DNA of 64,000 nucleotides from Thermorudis peleae (GTDB taxonomy: Bacteria > Chloroflexota > Chloroflexia > Thermomicrobiales > Thermomicrobiaceae). Numbering within the stretch: the first letter of the stretch is position 1; each line of letters begins with the position of its first letter. Below are positions 25,006-33,150 of the stretch, one piece after another. The position numbers were made by a program, and so were the translations under genes. A model generated the notes under the pieces. That model did no database searches. It saw only the letters and a list, made by a program, of their open reading frames with translations, and had not been told where the DNA came from. The stretch is from NCBI RefSeq assembly GCF_000744775.1, contig NZ_JQMP01000004.1, forward strand, positions 620,001-684,000. Direction: 5' to 3'.

Positions 25006-26114
25006 GCGGGCACTTCCTCTCCCAGACTGATGCCGATTGATCGCGCACTCGTGAGGAGCGGATGATCGAGAGGTACAAGTCGAGGCCCTCGTGCCACATC
25101 AGCCAGCGTGACCGTCCCGACACGAATTGCAGCAGGATTATCGCCATTGCCATGCACCGTGACGACCTGCCCGAGCTGACCTCGCGCCAGCATATGCACT
25201 GCCTCGCTCCCCATGGCCGTTGCAATCAGCCGATCAAGCGCAACCGGCGGGCCGCCACGCTGCAGGTGACCAAGAGCAAGACTGCGCACCTCGAGCGGAA
25301 GGCGCTGTGCCAGTTGTGCCTGGAGCAGCAGGCCAATTCCTCCGTAGCGACGCTGATACGGAAGCGGGCCGGTTATTTCCGCTACAGCTGAGCCCCCAAC
25401 TGGCTGGGCGCCCTCAGCCACTGCAATGATCGTAAAGTGCCGGCCTGCTGCGCGTCGCTGCTCAATGGCGGTAACGATAGCATCGAGCGAGAACGGAATC
25501 TCAGGGATGAGGATGACATCAGCGCCGCCAGCTACCCCAGCAGCGAGGGCAATCCAGCCCGCCGTACGCCCCATGAGTTCGACAATCATGACCCGATGAT
25601 GACTCTCCGCCGTCGTGTGCAGCCGATCGATGGCATCAGTCGCGACAGCAACAGCAGTGGCATAGCCGATCGAGAATATCGTTCCCTGCACGTCATTATC
25701 AATCGTTTTCGGCACTCCAAGAATCGGTACGCCTTTCTGCCAGAGTCGATAGGCGATCGACAGGCTGCCATCACCGCCAACGACGATCAGCGCATCGAGG
25801 GAGAGCGCCTCAACCAGACTCACAAGACGGTCACTGTAGTCACGGGGTTGCTCATCGGTCGGGAAAGCGAACGCGAAAGGGTTGGCGCGGTTCGAGGTGC
25901 CAAGCAGCGTTCCTCCGCGAACCAGCTGCCCGCGCACATCGTCGAGCGTCAATGTACGCCAACGGCCAGTGAGCAAGCCCTCATATCCATCTTCGAAGCC
26001 AATGACCTGCCAGCCATACTGCAGTATTGCGGTCTTGACAATCGCCCGGATCGCTGGGTTCAGTCCAGGGGCATCTCCCCCGGCAGTGACACAACCAATG
26101 CGTCGGATAGACAT
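25002..26114 (-). CDS. pfkA: 6-phosphofructokinase
   Basis: The enzyme phosphorylates fructose 6-phosphate in glycolysis. The 370-residue protein has AGGDAPGLN at the N-terminus, VVGGDGSLS (residues 112-119) and GVPKTIDND (133-141), MGRTAGW and LGHLQRGGPP. At the two positions that separate phosphoryl donors, Gly is present in GGDGS (as in ATP enzymes) but Lys in PKTIDND (ATP enzymes of the E. coli type have Gly, PPi enzymes have Lys). This Gly/Lys pattern belongs to the mixed long PFK group, so ATP use is likely but PPi cannot be excluded. The start at 26114 has AGGAGG upstream; a longer ORF to 26372 would overlap proS. Confidence 0.94.
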   Translation of the reverse strand: MSIRRIGCVTAGGDAPGLNPAIRAIVKTAILQYGWQVIGFEDGYEGLLTGRWRTLTLDDVRGQLVRGGTLLGTSNRANPFAFAFPTDEQPRDYSDRLVSLVEALSLDALIVVGGDGSLSIAYRLWQKGVPILGVPKTIDNDVQGTIFSIGYATAVAVATDAIDRLHTTAESHHRVMIVELMGRTAGWIALAAGVAGGADVILIPEIPFSLDAIVTAIEQRRAAGRHFTIIAVAEGAQPVGGSAVAEITGPLPYQRRYGGIGLLLQAQLAQRLPLEVRSLALGHLQRGGPPVALDRLIATAMGSEAVHMLARGQLGQVVTVHGNGDNPAAIRVGTVTLADVARGPRLVPLDHPLLTSARSIGISLGEEVPA

Positions 26115-26247
26115 GACCGGCTTCCTCCTGCGAACGCGCTGGAGGCTATAATGCGACAGTACGCCGTATCGCCTCGGCGTATTGTAGCTGGTCTGCGTAC
26201 CCGGTTGAACAGAGCAGTCGGAGCTGAGCAGCGCAAGGGAGCGCAGT

Positions 26248-27699
26248 ATGTCAGAGCGGAAGTTGGTCGAGGAGCTTATTGAGCAAGAGGATGACTTTGA
26301 CCGCTGGTACATCGAGGTCGTGCACAAAGCCGAACTTGTCGATGAATCACCCGTGCGCGGGACGCGAGTCATTCGCCCCTATGGCTTTGCGATTTGGGAG
26401 CTGATGCAAGCAGAGCTTGACCGGCGTATTAAGGAGACAGGCGTCCAGAATGCCTATTTCCCGCTCTTCATCCCTAAGAGCATGCTCGAGCGGGAAGCAG
26501 AGCACATCGAAGGCTTTGCGCCGGAAGTCGCGTGGGTAACGCGCGGTGGCGACAAGGAACTTGAGGAACCGTGGGCCGTGCGACCAACCTCCGAGTCCAT
26601 TATCTGCCCGATGTTTGCTCGCTGGGTGCAGTCCTATCGCGACCTCCCGATCCTGATTAACCAGTGGTGCAGCGTCGTGCGCTGGGAAGAACGTCCGCGG
26701 GCATACTTGCGCACGCTGGAGTTTCTCTGGCAAGAAGGTCACACGGTTCACGCCACGCTTGAGGAAGCTGAAGAGCGAGCCCGCTTGATGCTCGAAGTTT
26801 ACCGTGACTTCGTTGAGACCGAGCTTGCTATTCCGGTGATCCCCGGCCAAAAGACTGAATCAGAGAAATTTGCTGGTGCATTGCGCACCTACACCATTGA
26901 GGCGATGATGGGCGGCAAGCACTGGGCGCTCCAGTCGGCGACGTCGCATAACCTCGGCGACCACTTCGGCCGTGTGTTCGACATCCAGTATCTCGATGCT
27001 CAAGGGCAACGTCGCTATGCCTTCAACACGAGCTGGGGATTGTCACATCGCACGGTTGGCGCCATGGTCATGGTCCATGGCGATGATCGCGGTCTGAAGC
27101 TGCCGCCACGCGTTGCCCCGATTCAGGTGATCATCGTGCCGATCTGGCGCTCAGAAGAAGAGCGGGCCAAGGTGGAAGCGCTCGTCGATACCGTGCGTGC
27201 GCGTCTGCTCGAACACGTTCGGGTGTACGCTGACCTGCGCGACGACAAGACACCGGGATGGAAGTTCAATGAATGGGATCTCAAGGGCGTGCCCATTCGC
27301 CTAGAAATTGGCCCGCGGGACGTTGCCCAAGACCAGGTCACGCTCGTCCGGCGAGACATCCTCGGCGAGCGAATCACTGTTCCAGTCTCACAGGTCGTGG
27401 AAGCTGTCCTCGAGGAGCTCAACGCGCTCCAGCAGCGACTCTACGACGCTGCCAAGGCGATGCTGGAACGGTACACGGAAGATGTTGAGCAGTACGAGCA
27501 ACTCAAGGAACGCGTCGCATCAAACGCTGGCTTCAACCGAGCGTTCTGGTGCGGTAGTGCTGAGTGCGAAGCCCGGGTCAAGGCAGAGACGAAGGCGACC
27601 ATTCGCTGCATTCCGTTTGTCCAACCAGAGACACTCGGCCCGTGCATCGTCTGTGGCATGCCGGGCAAGCACCAGGTCATCTGGGCACGCGCGTACTGA
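26248..27699 (+). CDS. proS: prolyl-tRNA synthetase, archaeal/Thermus type
   Basis: This class II aminoacyl-tRNA synthetase charges tRNA-Pro. The 483-residue protein lacks the bacterial editing insertion and instead has the type-3 C-terminal zinc domain (Cys residues in WCGSAEC and the C-x2-C of GPCIVCGMPG), ending in the conserved Tyr. Motif 2 reads RWEERPRAYLRTLEF and the anticodon-binding domain begins near VAPIQVIIVPIW. AAGGGAG lies before the ATG and a TATAAT sits at 26147-26152 without a clear -35. The gene is divergent from pfkA. The archaeal-like form is shared by Thermus and several thermophilic phyla. Confidence 0.96.
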   Translation: MSERKLVEELIEQEDDFDRWYIEVVHKAELVDESPVRGTRVIRPYGFAIWELMQAELDRRIKETGVQNAYFPLFIPKSMLEREAEHIEGFAPEVAWVTRGGDKELEEPWAVRPTSESIICPMFARWVQSYRDLPILINQWCSVVRWEERPRAYLRTLEFLWQEGHTVHATLEEAEERARLMLEVYRDFVETELAIPVIPGQKTESEKFAGALRTYTIEAMMGGKHWALQSATSHNLGDHFGRVFDIQYLDAQGQRRYAFNTSWGLSHRTVGAMVMVHGDDRGLKLPPRVAPIQVIIVPIWRSEEERAKVEALVDTVRARLLEHVRVYADLRDDKTPGWKFNEWDLKGVPIRLEIGPRDVAQDQVTLVRRDILGERITVPVSQVVEAVLEELNALQQRLYDAAKAMLERYTEDVEQYEQLKERVASNAGFNRAFWCGSAECEARVKAETKATIRCIPFVQPETLGPCIVCGMPGKHQVIWARAY

Positions 27700-27747
27700 T
27701 CACGCAACACTTTCAGAGTTGCCGGGGAACGGAGAGGAGAGGATAGC

Positions 27748-28977
27748 TTGCCGCTCGACATTGCCCAACTCCGCGCTGAAACGCCAGGGTGTGAAGCGGT
27801 GATCCACTTCAACAACGCTGGTGCGGCTCTCATGCCAAAGCCGGTGCTCGATACCGTTATCGGGCATCTCCAGCTTGAGGGGCGCATCGGCGGGTACGAA
27901 GCGGCTGCCGCAGCGGCTGATCAACTTGAGCAGACCTATCATGCTATTGCACAACTCATCGGCGCAGACCCAGACGAGATCGCGCTCACCGAAAGCGCGA
28001 CCCGGGCATGGGATCTGGCCTTCTACTCTCTAGCATTCCGTCCCGGCGACCGCATCCTGACATCAGTATCGGAGTATGCGAGCAATGTCATCAGTTTTCT
28101 CCAGATCGCGCGACGCACAGGAGCACAGGTCGAAGTCATTCCAAACGACGAGAGCGGTCAGCTGTCTCTTCCGGCACTCCGCGAGATGATCGACGAGCGC
28201 GTGAAGCTCATTGCCATCAGCCACATCCCGACAAATAGCGGCTTGATCCAGCCAGCAGCTGAAATCGGTAAGCTTGCACGTGAGGCTGGCATACTCTACC
28301 TTCTTGATGCTTGCCAATCAGTCGGACAGATTCCAGTCAATGTCCGCGAGATTGGCTGTGATTTTCTGTCGGCCACGAGCCGCAAGTACCTGCGTGGGCC
28401 TCGCGGTGTGGGCTTTCTCTACGTGCGCCGCGAACGCATTGCCACGATTGAGCCGATCTTCCTTGATCTTCATGCAGCCACATGGATCGCTCATGACCGC
28501 TACGACATTCGGCCGGATGCTCGTCGGTTTGAACAGTGGGAATCAGACGTTGCAGCGCGATTGGGGTTGGGGGCAGCAGCCGCCTATGCACTGCGCGTTG
28601 GTATTGAGGAAGGATCGGCAAGGCTGCGAGCACTGGCGAACCAGCTCCGCGAAGGACTACAAACGTTGCCAGGCATTCAGGTCCATGACCTCGGGCGCGA
28701 GCGTGGTGGCATTGTGACCTTTACCATGGAGGGCTTTGCGCCTGAGGCGATAAAGGCGTATCTGGCAGAACAGCGGATCAACGTTACCGTTGCCTCGAAA
28801 GCATCAGCCCGGTTTGACATGGAGGCACGTGGGCTTGACGCTGTCGTGCGAGCATCCGTGCACTACTACAACACCGAGGAAGAAATTGCGGTGTTTCTCG
28901 ACACCCTGGATACACTGCGTCGACAAGGGCCAGACAGCCAACAAGCACTGCTTGCACGAGCGAGTCGGCGGAAATAG
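27748..28977 (+). CDS. class V aminotransferase / cysteine desulfurase-like protein
   Basis: The 409-residue PLP enzyme has the class V fold: FNNAGAALMP near residue 20, ALTESATRAWDLAFYSL, the cofactor-stacking region ISHIPTNSG, Asp in LLDACQSVGQIPVN and the Schiff-base Lys in SATSRKYLRGPRG. It resembles SufS/EgtE/isopenicillin-epimerase-like proteins; the conserved active-site Cys of SufS near the C-terminus is not evident (the segment reads ASVHYYNTEEEI). A lyase or epimerase on an amino acid is as likely as sulfur transfer. The start is TTG 27748, supported by GGAGAGGAGAGG ending 5 bases upstream. It lies 48 bases after proS. Confidence 0.87.
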   Translation: MPLDIAQLRAETPGCEAVIHFNNAGAALMPKPVLDTVIGHLQLEGRIGGYEAAAAAADQLEQTYHAIAQLIGADPDEIALTESATRAWDLAFYSLAFRPGDRILTSVSEYASNVISFLQIARRTGAQVEVIPNDESGQLSLPALREMIDERVKLIAISHIPTNSGLIQPAAEIGKLAREAGILYLLDACQSVGQIPVNVREIGCDFLSATSRKYLRGPRGVGFLYVRRERIATIEPIFLDLHAATWIAHDRYDIRPDARRFEQWESDVAARLGLGAAAAYALRVGIEEGSARLRALANQLREGLQTLPGIQVHDLGRERGGIVTFTMEGFAPEAIKAYLAEQRINVTVASKASARFDMEARGLDAVVRASVHYYNTEEEIAVFLDTLDTLRRQGPDSQQALLARASRRK

Positions 28978-28985
28978 CCAGTCGG

Positions 28986-29068
28986 TGGGGGAAGTGGGAC
29001 TCGAACCCACACGCCTCATCGGCACGTGATCCTAAGTCACGCCCGTCTGCCAATTCCGGCATTCCCCC
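28986..29068 (-). tRNA. tRNA-Leu (anticodon UAG)
   Basis: The minus strand folds as an 83-nt class II tRNA: acceptor GGGGGAA/TTCCCCC with discriminator A, D-arm with GGAATTGGCAGA, anticodon stem CGTGA/TCACG with loop CTTAGGA (UAG), a long variable arm and a T-loop TTCGAGT. The bases after the discriminator are CCG, so CCA is not encoded. It reads CUA and related Leu codons. Confidence 0.95.
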
Positions 29069-29076
29069 AGAACGGG

Positions 29077-29120
29077 GCGCAGCCGCGTCCCGCACTAACG
29101 CGAGTATACCGCGGCTGCGC
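29077..29120 (-). other. inverted repeat between the IscA-type gene and tRNA-Leu
   Basis: A perfect 11-bp repeat (GCGCAGCCGCG at 29077-29087, complement at 29110-29120) flanks 22 bases containing a minus-strand TATACT (29103-29108). It may be a terminator of the upstream gene, a processing site for the tRNA precursor, or enclose a tRNA promoter; no T-run decides this. Confidence 0.5.
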
Positions 29121-29149
29121 AGTGTTCGCCGACGTGCGTTACTGAACTC

Positions 29150-29539
29150 TTACCAGGATGCGCCGCAACCACACCCCTGGGCTGTCGCAGCGTTGCCGCC
29201 CGTATCGAAGGAATGCCCACAGGCGCACGTCGCGACTGCATTCGGGTTGCGGACAGTGAAGCCTCCGCCCATCAGGCTGTTAATGTAATCAATTTCAGCG
29301 CCCTCAAGATACATTGCGCTGAATTGATCGACGACAACCCGCACGCCATCGATTTCGAAGACGTGGTCATCTTCTTCGACCGTTTCCTCCAGGGCCATGC
29401 CATACTGCAGTCCAGCACAACCGCCCGGAGCGACGAAGACACGGAGATATGCTTCAGGCATGCCCTGCTCGTCGAGAAATTCCTTGAGTTTCTCAATGGC
29501 AAGCGGCGTCATCGTCAACATTGTTGCCGACTGCTGCAT
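29150..29539 (-). CDS. iron-sulfur carrier protein of the IscA/ErpA/HesB family
   Basis: A-type carriers take [Fe-S] clusters from the assembly scaffold and hand them to target proteins. The 129-residue protein has the three conserved cysteines: Cys41 in PGGCAGLQYG and the C-x-C pair in ATCACGHSF. It also has ALEETVEEDDHVFEIDGVRVVVD and LEGAEIDYINSLMGGGFTV in between. The tail GNAATAQGCGCGASW adds two more Cys and is longer than in ErpA. The gene is upstream of tRNA-Leu on the same strand and divergent from the sensor kinase. The nearby class V aminotransferase could be its sulfur source, but that is inference. Confidence 0.93.
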   Translation of the reverse strand: MQQSATMLTMTPLAIEKLKEFLDEQGMPEAYLRVFVAPGGCAGLQYGMALEETVEEDDHVFEIDGVRVVVDQFSAMYLEGAEIDYINSLMGGGFTVRNPNAVATCACGHSFDTGGNAATAQGCGCGASW

Positions 29540-29683
29540 CGTCCATCACCTCGATTCCGCAACACTCACGTCGCCAAATGGCGCTACGCTAAGCATAGCC
29601 ACAGACGACGCCATGTCAAGGGCACCCCAACCTGCCGTCATCCCTGTTATCCTTGCCCATAGTGAGGCAAGGGTAGCGCACCG

Positions 29684-31111
29684 ATGCACGTTGAGCACAC
29701 ACCAGTGTCGTTCCCACCAGAGCGTCAGCTGCAGCGCTTGCGCTGGGCCGGTGTTGCCATCCCAGCGCTCGGTGTCACAACAGCGCTGGTGATCGGCTAT
29801 GTGCTTGAACAGCAGATTCGCATCGCTTGGCTTGCCTGGACTGTTGCCGGTTGCCTGCTCTGGCTTGGGATCGTCCTGTTCGCTGCCACAATGTTCAACA
29901 CGATCACGACATTGCAACGCGCCATCATTGCACAACACAACGAACTTGCAGCACTTCACGAAGCTGGACTCGCCATGATGGCTGAGCTGGATTTGCCAGC
30001 TGTGCTGCAGGACGTGGTCGACCGCGCGCGAGCGCTCGTTGATGCGCAATACGGCCTGCTTGTTACTCATGAAACACCGAACGGGCCGCTGGTGACCGTG
30101 ACCAGTGGCTATCCTGTGGACGAGCCGTGTGACCTTCCCACGCTGCCGTCGCACGGCATCCTCGATCGAGTTTTTCACCACGGCGAGCCGCTTCTCATCA
30201 ACGATCTTTCGGCTTACCCAGGTACCCGCAATTTTCCGGAAGGACATCCGGTCATGCAGCAATTGTTGGGGGTACCGATTCGACGTGGGGACGTGAGCAT
30301 TGCCGCGCTGTATCTCGCCGATCGCCGTGATGGCACGCCGTTCACGCAGCGCGACCTTGAGCGGCTCAGCCGCTTTGCCACCATTGCCGGGCTTGCGATT
30401 ATGAACGCGCAGCTCCATCGTCAGATAACAACCTTCGCAGTTGCAGCAGAACGGGAGCGAATTGCCCGTGAGATGCACGATAGCCTTGCGCAAGTGCTAG
30501 GATACGTCATGACCAAAGCTGCCGCTGTACAGGAACTGCTGCGCCAGGAAGGGCGACAAGCTGATGCCGAACGGCAGCTGCAGCAACTCGCCGACGCCGC
30601 GCGTGCTGCCTACGCCGATGTACGGGAGGCGATTTTGGCCCTGCGTACCGGGCTGAGTGAATCGTCCTTGGCCGATGCGTTGCGGGCATATGGTGAACGC
30701 TGGCAAGAGCAAAGTGGAATCCAGTTCACCCTCGACTTTGCCCTTGATCCAGCAGATCTTGAGCGGCTCTCGCCCATGGCAGAGTTGCAACTCTTGCGGA
30801 TCGTCCAGGAAGCGTTGACAAACATCCGCAAGCATGCGCACGCGACCCTTGCCACCGTCCGCTTCGTGCGCGAGGGTGATTTTCTCGTGGTTACAGTCCA
30901 GGATGATGGCCAAGGCTTTGATCCCAGCAGCCTGAGCCGAACAGACTATCCACGCTTTGGGCTGGCAACGATGCGAGAACGCGCCGAAGCTGTCGGTGGA
31001 GAACTGCAACTCCATTCTGTGCTTGGGGAAGGCACAACGGTGACAGTTCGGCTCCCACTCGGTACACGCGCAATCATGAGGGAGGCAAGCCATGCGCGTC
31101 CTCATCGCTGA
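29684..31111 (+). CDS. NarL-type sensor histidine kinase with GAF domain
   Basis: The 475-residue protein has two N-terminal membrane helices (about residues 22-40 and 47-70), a GAF sensor domain (about 95-245) and a HisKA_3 dimerisation domain with phospho-acceptor H265 in REMHDSLAQ. The HATPase domain has NIRKHAHA (N box), DDGQGFD and FGLATMRERAEAVGG. The loop between the two membrane helices is very short, so sensing is probably cytoplasmic through GAF. The GAF ligand is unknown. The last 20 bases overlap the response regulator gene, so the pair is co-translated. The nitrite reductase gene follows, making it a likely target. Confidence 0.93.
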   Translation: MHVEHTPVSFPPERQLQRLRWAGVAIPALGVTTALVIGYVLEQQIRIAWLAWTVAGCLLWLGIVLFAATMFNTITTLQRAIIAQHNELAALHEAGLAMMAELDLPAVLQDVVDRARALVDAQYGLLVTHETPNGPLVTVTSGYPVDEPCDLPTLPSHGILDRVFHHGEPLLINDLSAYPGTRNFPEGHPVMQQLLGVPIRRGDVSIAALYLADRRDGTPFTQRDLERLSRFATIAGLAIMNAQLHRQITTFAVAAERERIAREMHDSLAQVLGYVMTKAAAVQELLRQEGRQADAERQLQQLADAARAAYADVREAILALRTGLSESSLADALRAYGERWQEQSGIQFTLDFALDPADLERLSPMAELQLLRIVQEALTNIRKHAHATLATVRFVREGDFLVVTVQDDGQGFDPSSLSRTDYPRFGLATMRERAEAVGGELQLHSVLGEGTTVTVRLPLGTRAIMREASHARPHR

Positions 31112-31754
31112 CGACCATGCGCTCTTTCGTGATGGCCTGCGCAGTTTACTTGAGGCTCGCGGGATTAGCGTCGTCGGCGAGGCACGGAATGGGCGTGAGG
31201 CACTTGAGCTTGCCCGCGTATACCGCCCAGATATCGTACTGATGGACTTGACCATGCCTGAGGTTGATGGGTTGACAGCGACGCGACTGCTGACAGCCGA
31301 ACTGCCCGACGTCCGTGTGGTCGTCCTCACTGCCTCGGACGATGAATCAGATCTATTTGAAGCGATCAAGTCAGGGGCGCAAGGGTATCTTCTCAAAAAT
31401 CTCGACGCTGAGGAATTCTTCCGTGCACTCGACGCGGTCATGGCTGGGGAGCCAGTCCTCACGCCTCGGCTCGCGCGCAACCTCTTACGCGAGATGGCAC
31501 GCGAGAAGAAAGCGGATGATCCAACAGCGCTCACTGACCGAGAACGGGAAATCCTCGAGTTGATGGTGCAAGGCGTGACCTCGAACAAAGAACTGGCGGA
31601 ACGCCTCTATATCAGTGAAAATACGGTAAAGTACCATCTCAAAAACATCTTGCAGAAGCTTCACCTCGAAAACCGGGCTCAAGCCATCGCGTATGCGCTT
31701 CGCACTGGCCTCGTGAAGGCTCCTGCCCAAAAGCCAGGGGAAAAGACAGACTGA
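31092..31754 (+). CDS. NarL/LuxR-family response regulator
   Basis: The 220-residue regulator has a receiver domain with acidic pocket ADD (residues 6-8), phospho-acceptor D52 in LMDLTMPE, Thr in VLTAS and Lys in LLKNL. After a linker comes a LuxR-type helix-turn-helix with LTDREREILELMVQG and ELAERLYISENTVKYHLKNILQKL. Phosphorylated by the overlapping GAF kinase, it probably activates promoters such as that of the downstream nirK-like gene. The 138-base gap to that gene holds an imperfect hairpin (CCCACCC/GGGTGGG near 31798-31820), which may be a terminator or the operator region. Confidence 0.94.
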   Translation: MRVLIADDHALFRDGLRSLLEARGISVVGEARNGREALELARVYRPDIVLMDLTMPEVDGLTATRLLTAELPDVRVVVLTASDDESDLFEAIKSGAQGYLLKNLDAEEFFRALDAVMAGEPVLTPRLARNLLREMAREKKADDPTALTDREREILELMVQGVTSNKELAERLYISENTVKYHLKNILQKLHLENRAQAIAYALRTGLVKAPAQKPGEKTD

Positions 31755-31893
31755 GGCACACCGCGCTACACAAAAACTACCCCTTGAGGTAGGTCTTTCC
31801 CACCCAAGAGCGGGTGGGGAAGGATCGCCGCAACCGCGATCATCACTCATGGAAACCGGGAGTGCCCCGGGGTGAGTGAGAAGGAGGCGACAC

Positions 31894-33060
31894 ATGGCGG
31901 CGATCCTTAACGTAGCAGAGCTCAGCAGCAAGGGCCTCAGCCGTCGCCAGGTACTGCAGCGGCTAGCAGCGCTCGGCATTGCCCTTCCGGCCGTGGCCAG
32001 CACAGTCGCCGCGTGCAATGAGCAGCAGCCGACGGTAACTGCACAAACGCAGCCGACAATGGCAGGGATGGCCCATACGCAGACGGCACCCTCCGGAGCA
32101 GGACAAGCAGCAGCCACCACAGCCGTGAGTGGGCTCAGCCGGTTACCGCTCCCAGCCGTTGCGCCGCCGGTCGGCAAACGCGAGCCGCAGCTAGTTCGCG
32201 TTGAGCTCGAGACGCGAGAAGTGCAGGCCTTAATCGACGACAACGTTGGATTTACCTTCTTCACTTTCAACGGTACCGTGCCGGGCCCCATGATCCGGGT
32301 CCGCCAGGGCGATACCGTTGAACTCACCATCAAGAATCACCCGGCGAACAAGACGCCACACAACATCGACCTGCATGCTGTGACAGGGCCTGGCGGTGGC
32401 GCCAAATACTCGGTTGTGCTGCCTGGCCAATCAGCAACCTTCCGGTTCAAGGCACTACACCCTGGCGTCTTCGTCTACCATTGCGCGGTTCCGCCCGTGC
32501 CGATGCACATTTCAAGCGGCATGTATGGACTGATTGTCGTCGAGCCACCGGAAGGGCTACCACCGGTTGATCGCGAATTCTACGTGATGCAGGGCGACTT
32601 CTACCTCACTGGAACACGCGGGCAGCCGGGCCTGTACACCTTCTCCCTGGACAAATGCTTGGCCGAACAGCCGGACTACGTTGTGTTCAACGGCTCGGTC
32701 GGTTCCTTGAGCGGGGATCGTGCCTTGCAGGCCAAGGTCAGAGAAACCGTACGGATCTTCTTCGGCAACGGCGGCGTTAACTTGACATCGAGCTTCCACA
32801 TCATCGGCGAAATTTTTGACCGTGTCGCCCTCGAAGCTGGCACTATCTGGTCCGAGCATGTGCAGACGACAACCGTTCCGCCAGGCGGCGCGACGATCGT
32901 TGAGTTGCGTCTCGATTACCCAGGTGACTATGTCCTGGTGGACCACGCCCTTGGCCGCATGATGAAGGGCGCCATGGGTGTACTGCATGTCGAAGGGCCA
33001 GCAGACTCTGAAATCTTCCAGGTGGTTACTCCTGGCACCAATCTCCCAAGTGGCCACTGA
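31894..33060 (+). CDS. nirK: copper-containing nitrite reductase (NirK/AniA type)
   Basis: The enzyme reduces nitrite to nitric oxide outside the cytoplasmic membrane. The 388-residue protein has two cupredoxin domains with all copper ligands: type 1 H156, C197, H205 and M210; type 2 H161, H196 and H351; catalytic D159 and H302. The N-terminus has SRRQVLQ (twin-arginine-like, R17-R18) and a lipobox TVAAC with Cys41, so it is probably a Tat-exported, lipid-anchored protein with a Thr/Gln/Ala-rich tether. AAGGAGG lies before ATG 31894; ATG 31876 is less likely. It follows a two-component system that probably controls it. No nor or nos genes are in the window. Confidence 0.93.
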   Translation: MAAILNVAELSSKGLSRRQVLQRLAALGIALPAVASTVAACNEQQPTVTAQTQPTMAGMAHTQTAPSGAGQAAATTAVSGLSRLPLPAVAPPVGKREPQLVRVELETREVQALIDDNVGFTFFTFNGTVPGPMIRVRQGDTVELTIKNHPANKTPHNIDLHAVTGPGGGAKYSVVLPGQSATFRFKALHPGVFVYHCAVPPVPMHISSGMYGLIVVEPPEGLPPVDREFYVMQGDFYLTGTRGQPGLYTFSLDKCLAEQPDYVVFNGSVGSLSGDRALQAKVRETVRIFFGNGGVNLTSSFHIIGEIFDRVALEAGTIWSEHVQTTTVPPGGATIVELRLDYPGDYVLVDHALGRMMKGAMGVLHVEGPADSEIFQVVTPGTNLPSGH

Positions 33061-33088
33061 GCGGCTGGGGGAGGGGGAAGGAGGGGTG

Positions 33089-33116
33089 CGGGCCAGGGGA
33101 AGGTATCCCTGGCCCG
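33089..33116. terminator. terminator between nirK and leuB
   Basis: A perfect 10-bp stem (CGGGCCAGGG at 33089-33098, complement at 33107-33116) with an 8-base loop lies between the convergent nirK and leuB stops. Only a weak TCAATCTAT follows on the plus strand. It may serve both directions. Confidence 0.7.
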
Positions 33117-33150
33117 TCAATCTATCCGACCAGTCTGTTGAAGAGCCACG

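Noticed and set aside
25437-26282. 281-codon plus-strand frame opposite pfkA
   Set aside because: It overlaps the clear pfkA gene and the proS start and has no family motif.
29546-31588. Two long minus-strand frames (315 and 363 codons) opposite the kinase and response regulator
   Set aside because: They mirror two well-supported genes, are rich in Arg/Ser/Cys and lack ribosome binding sites.
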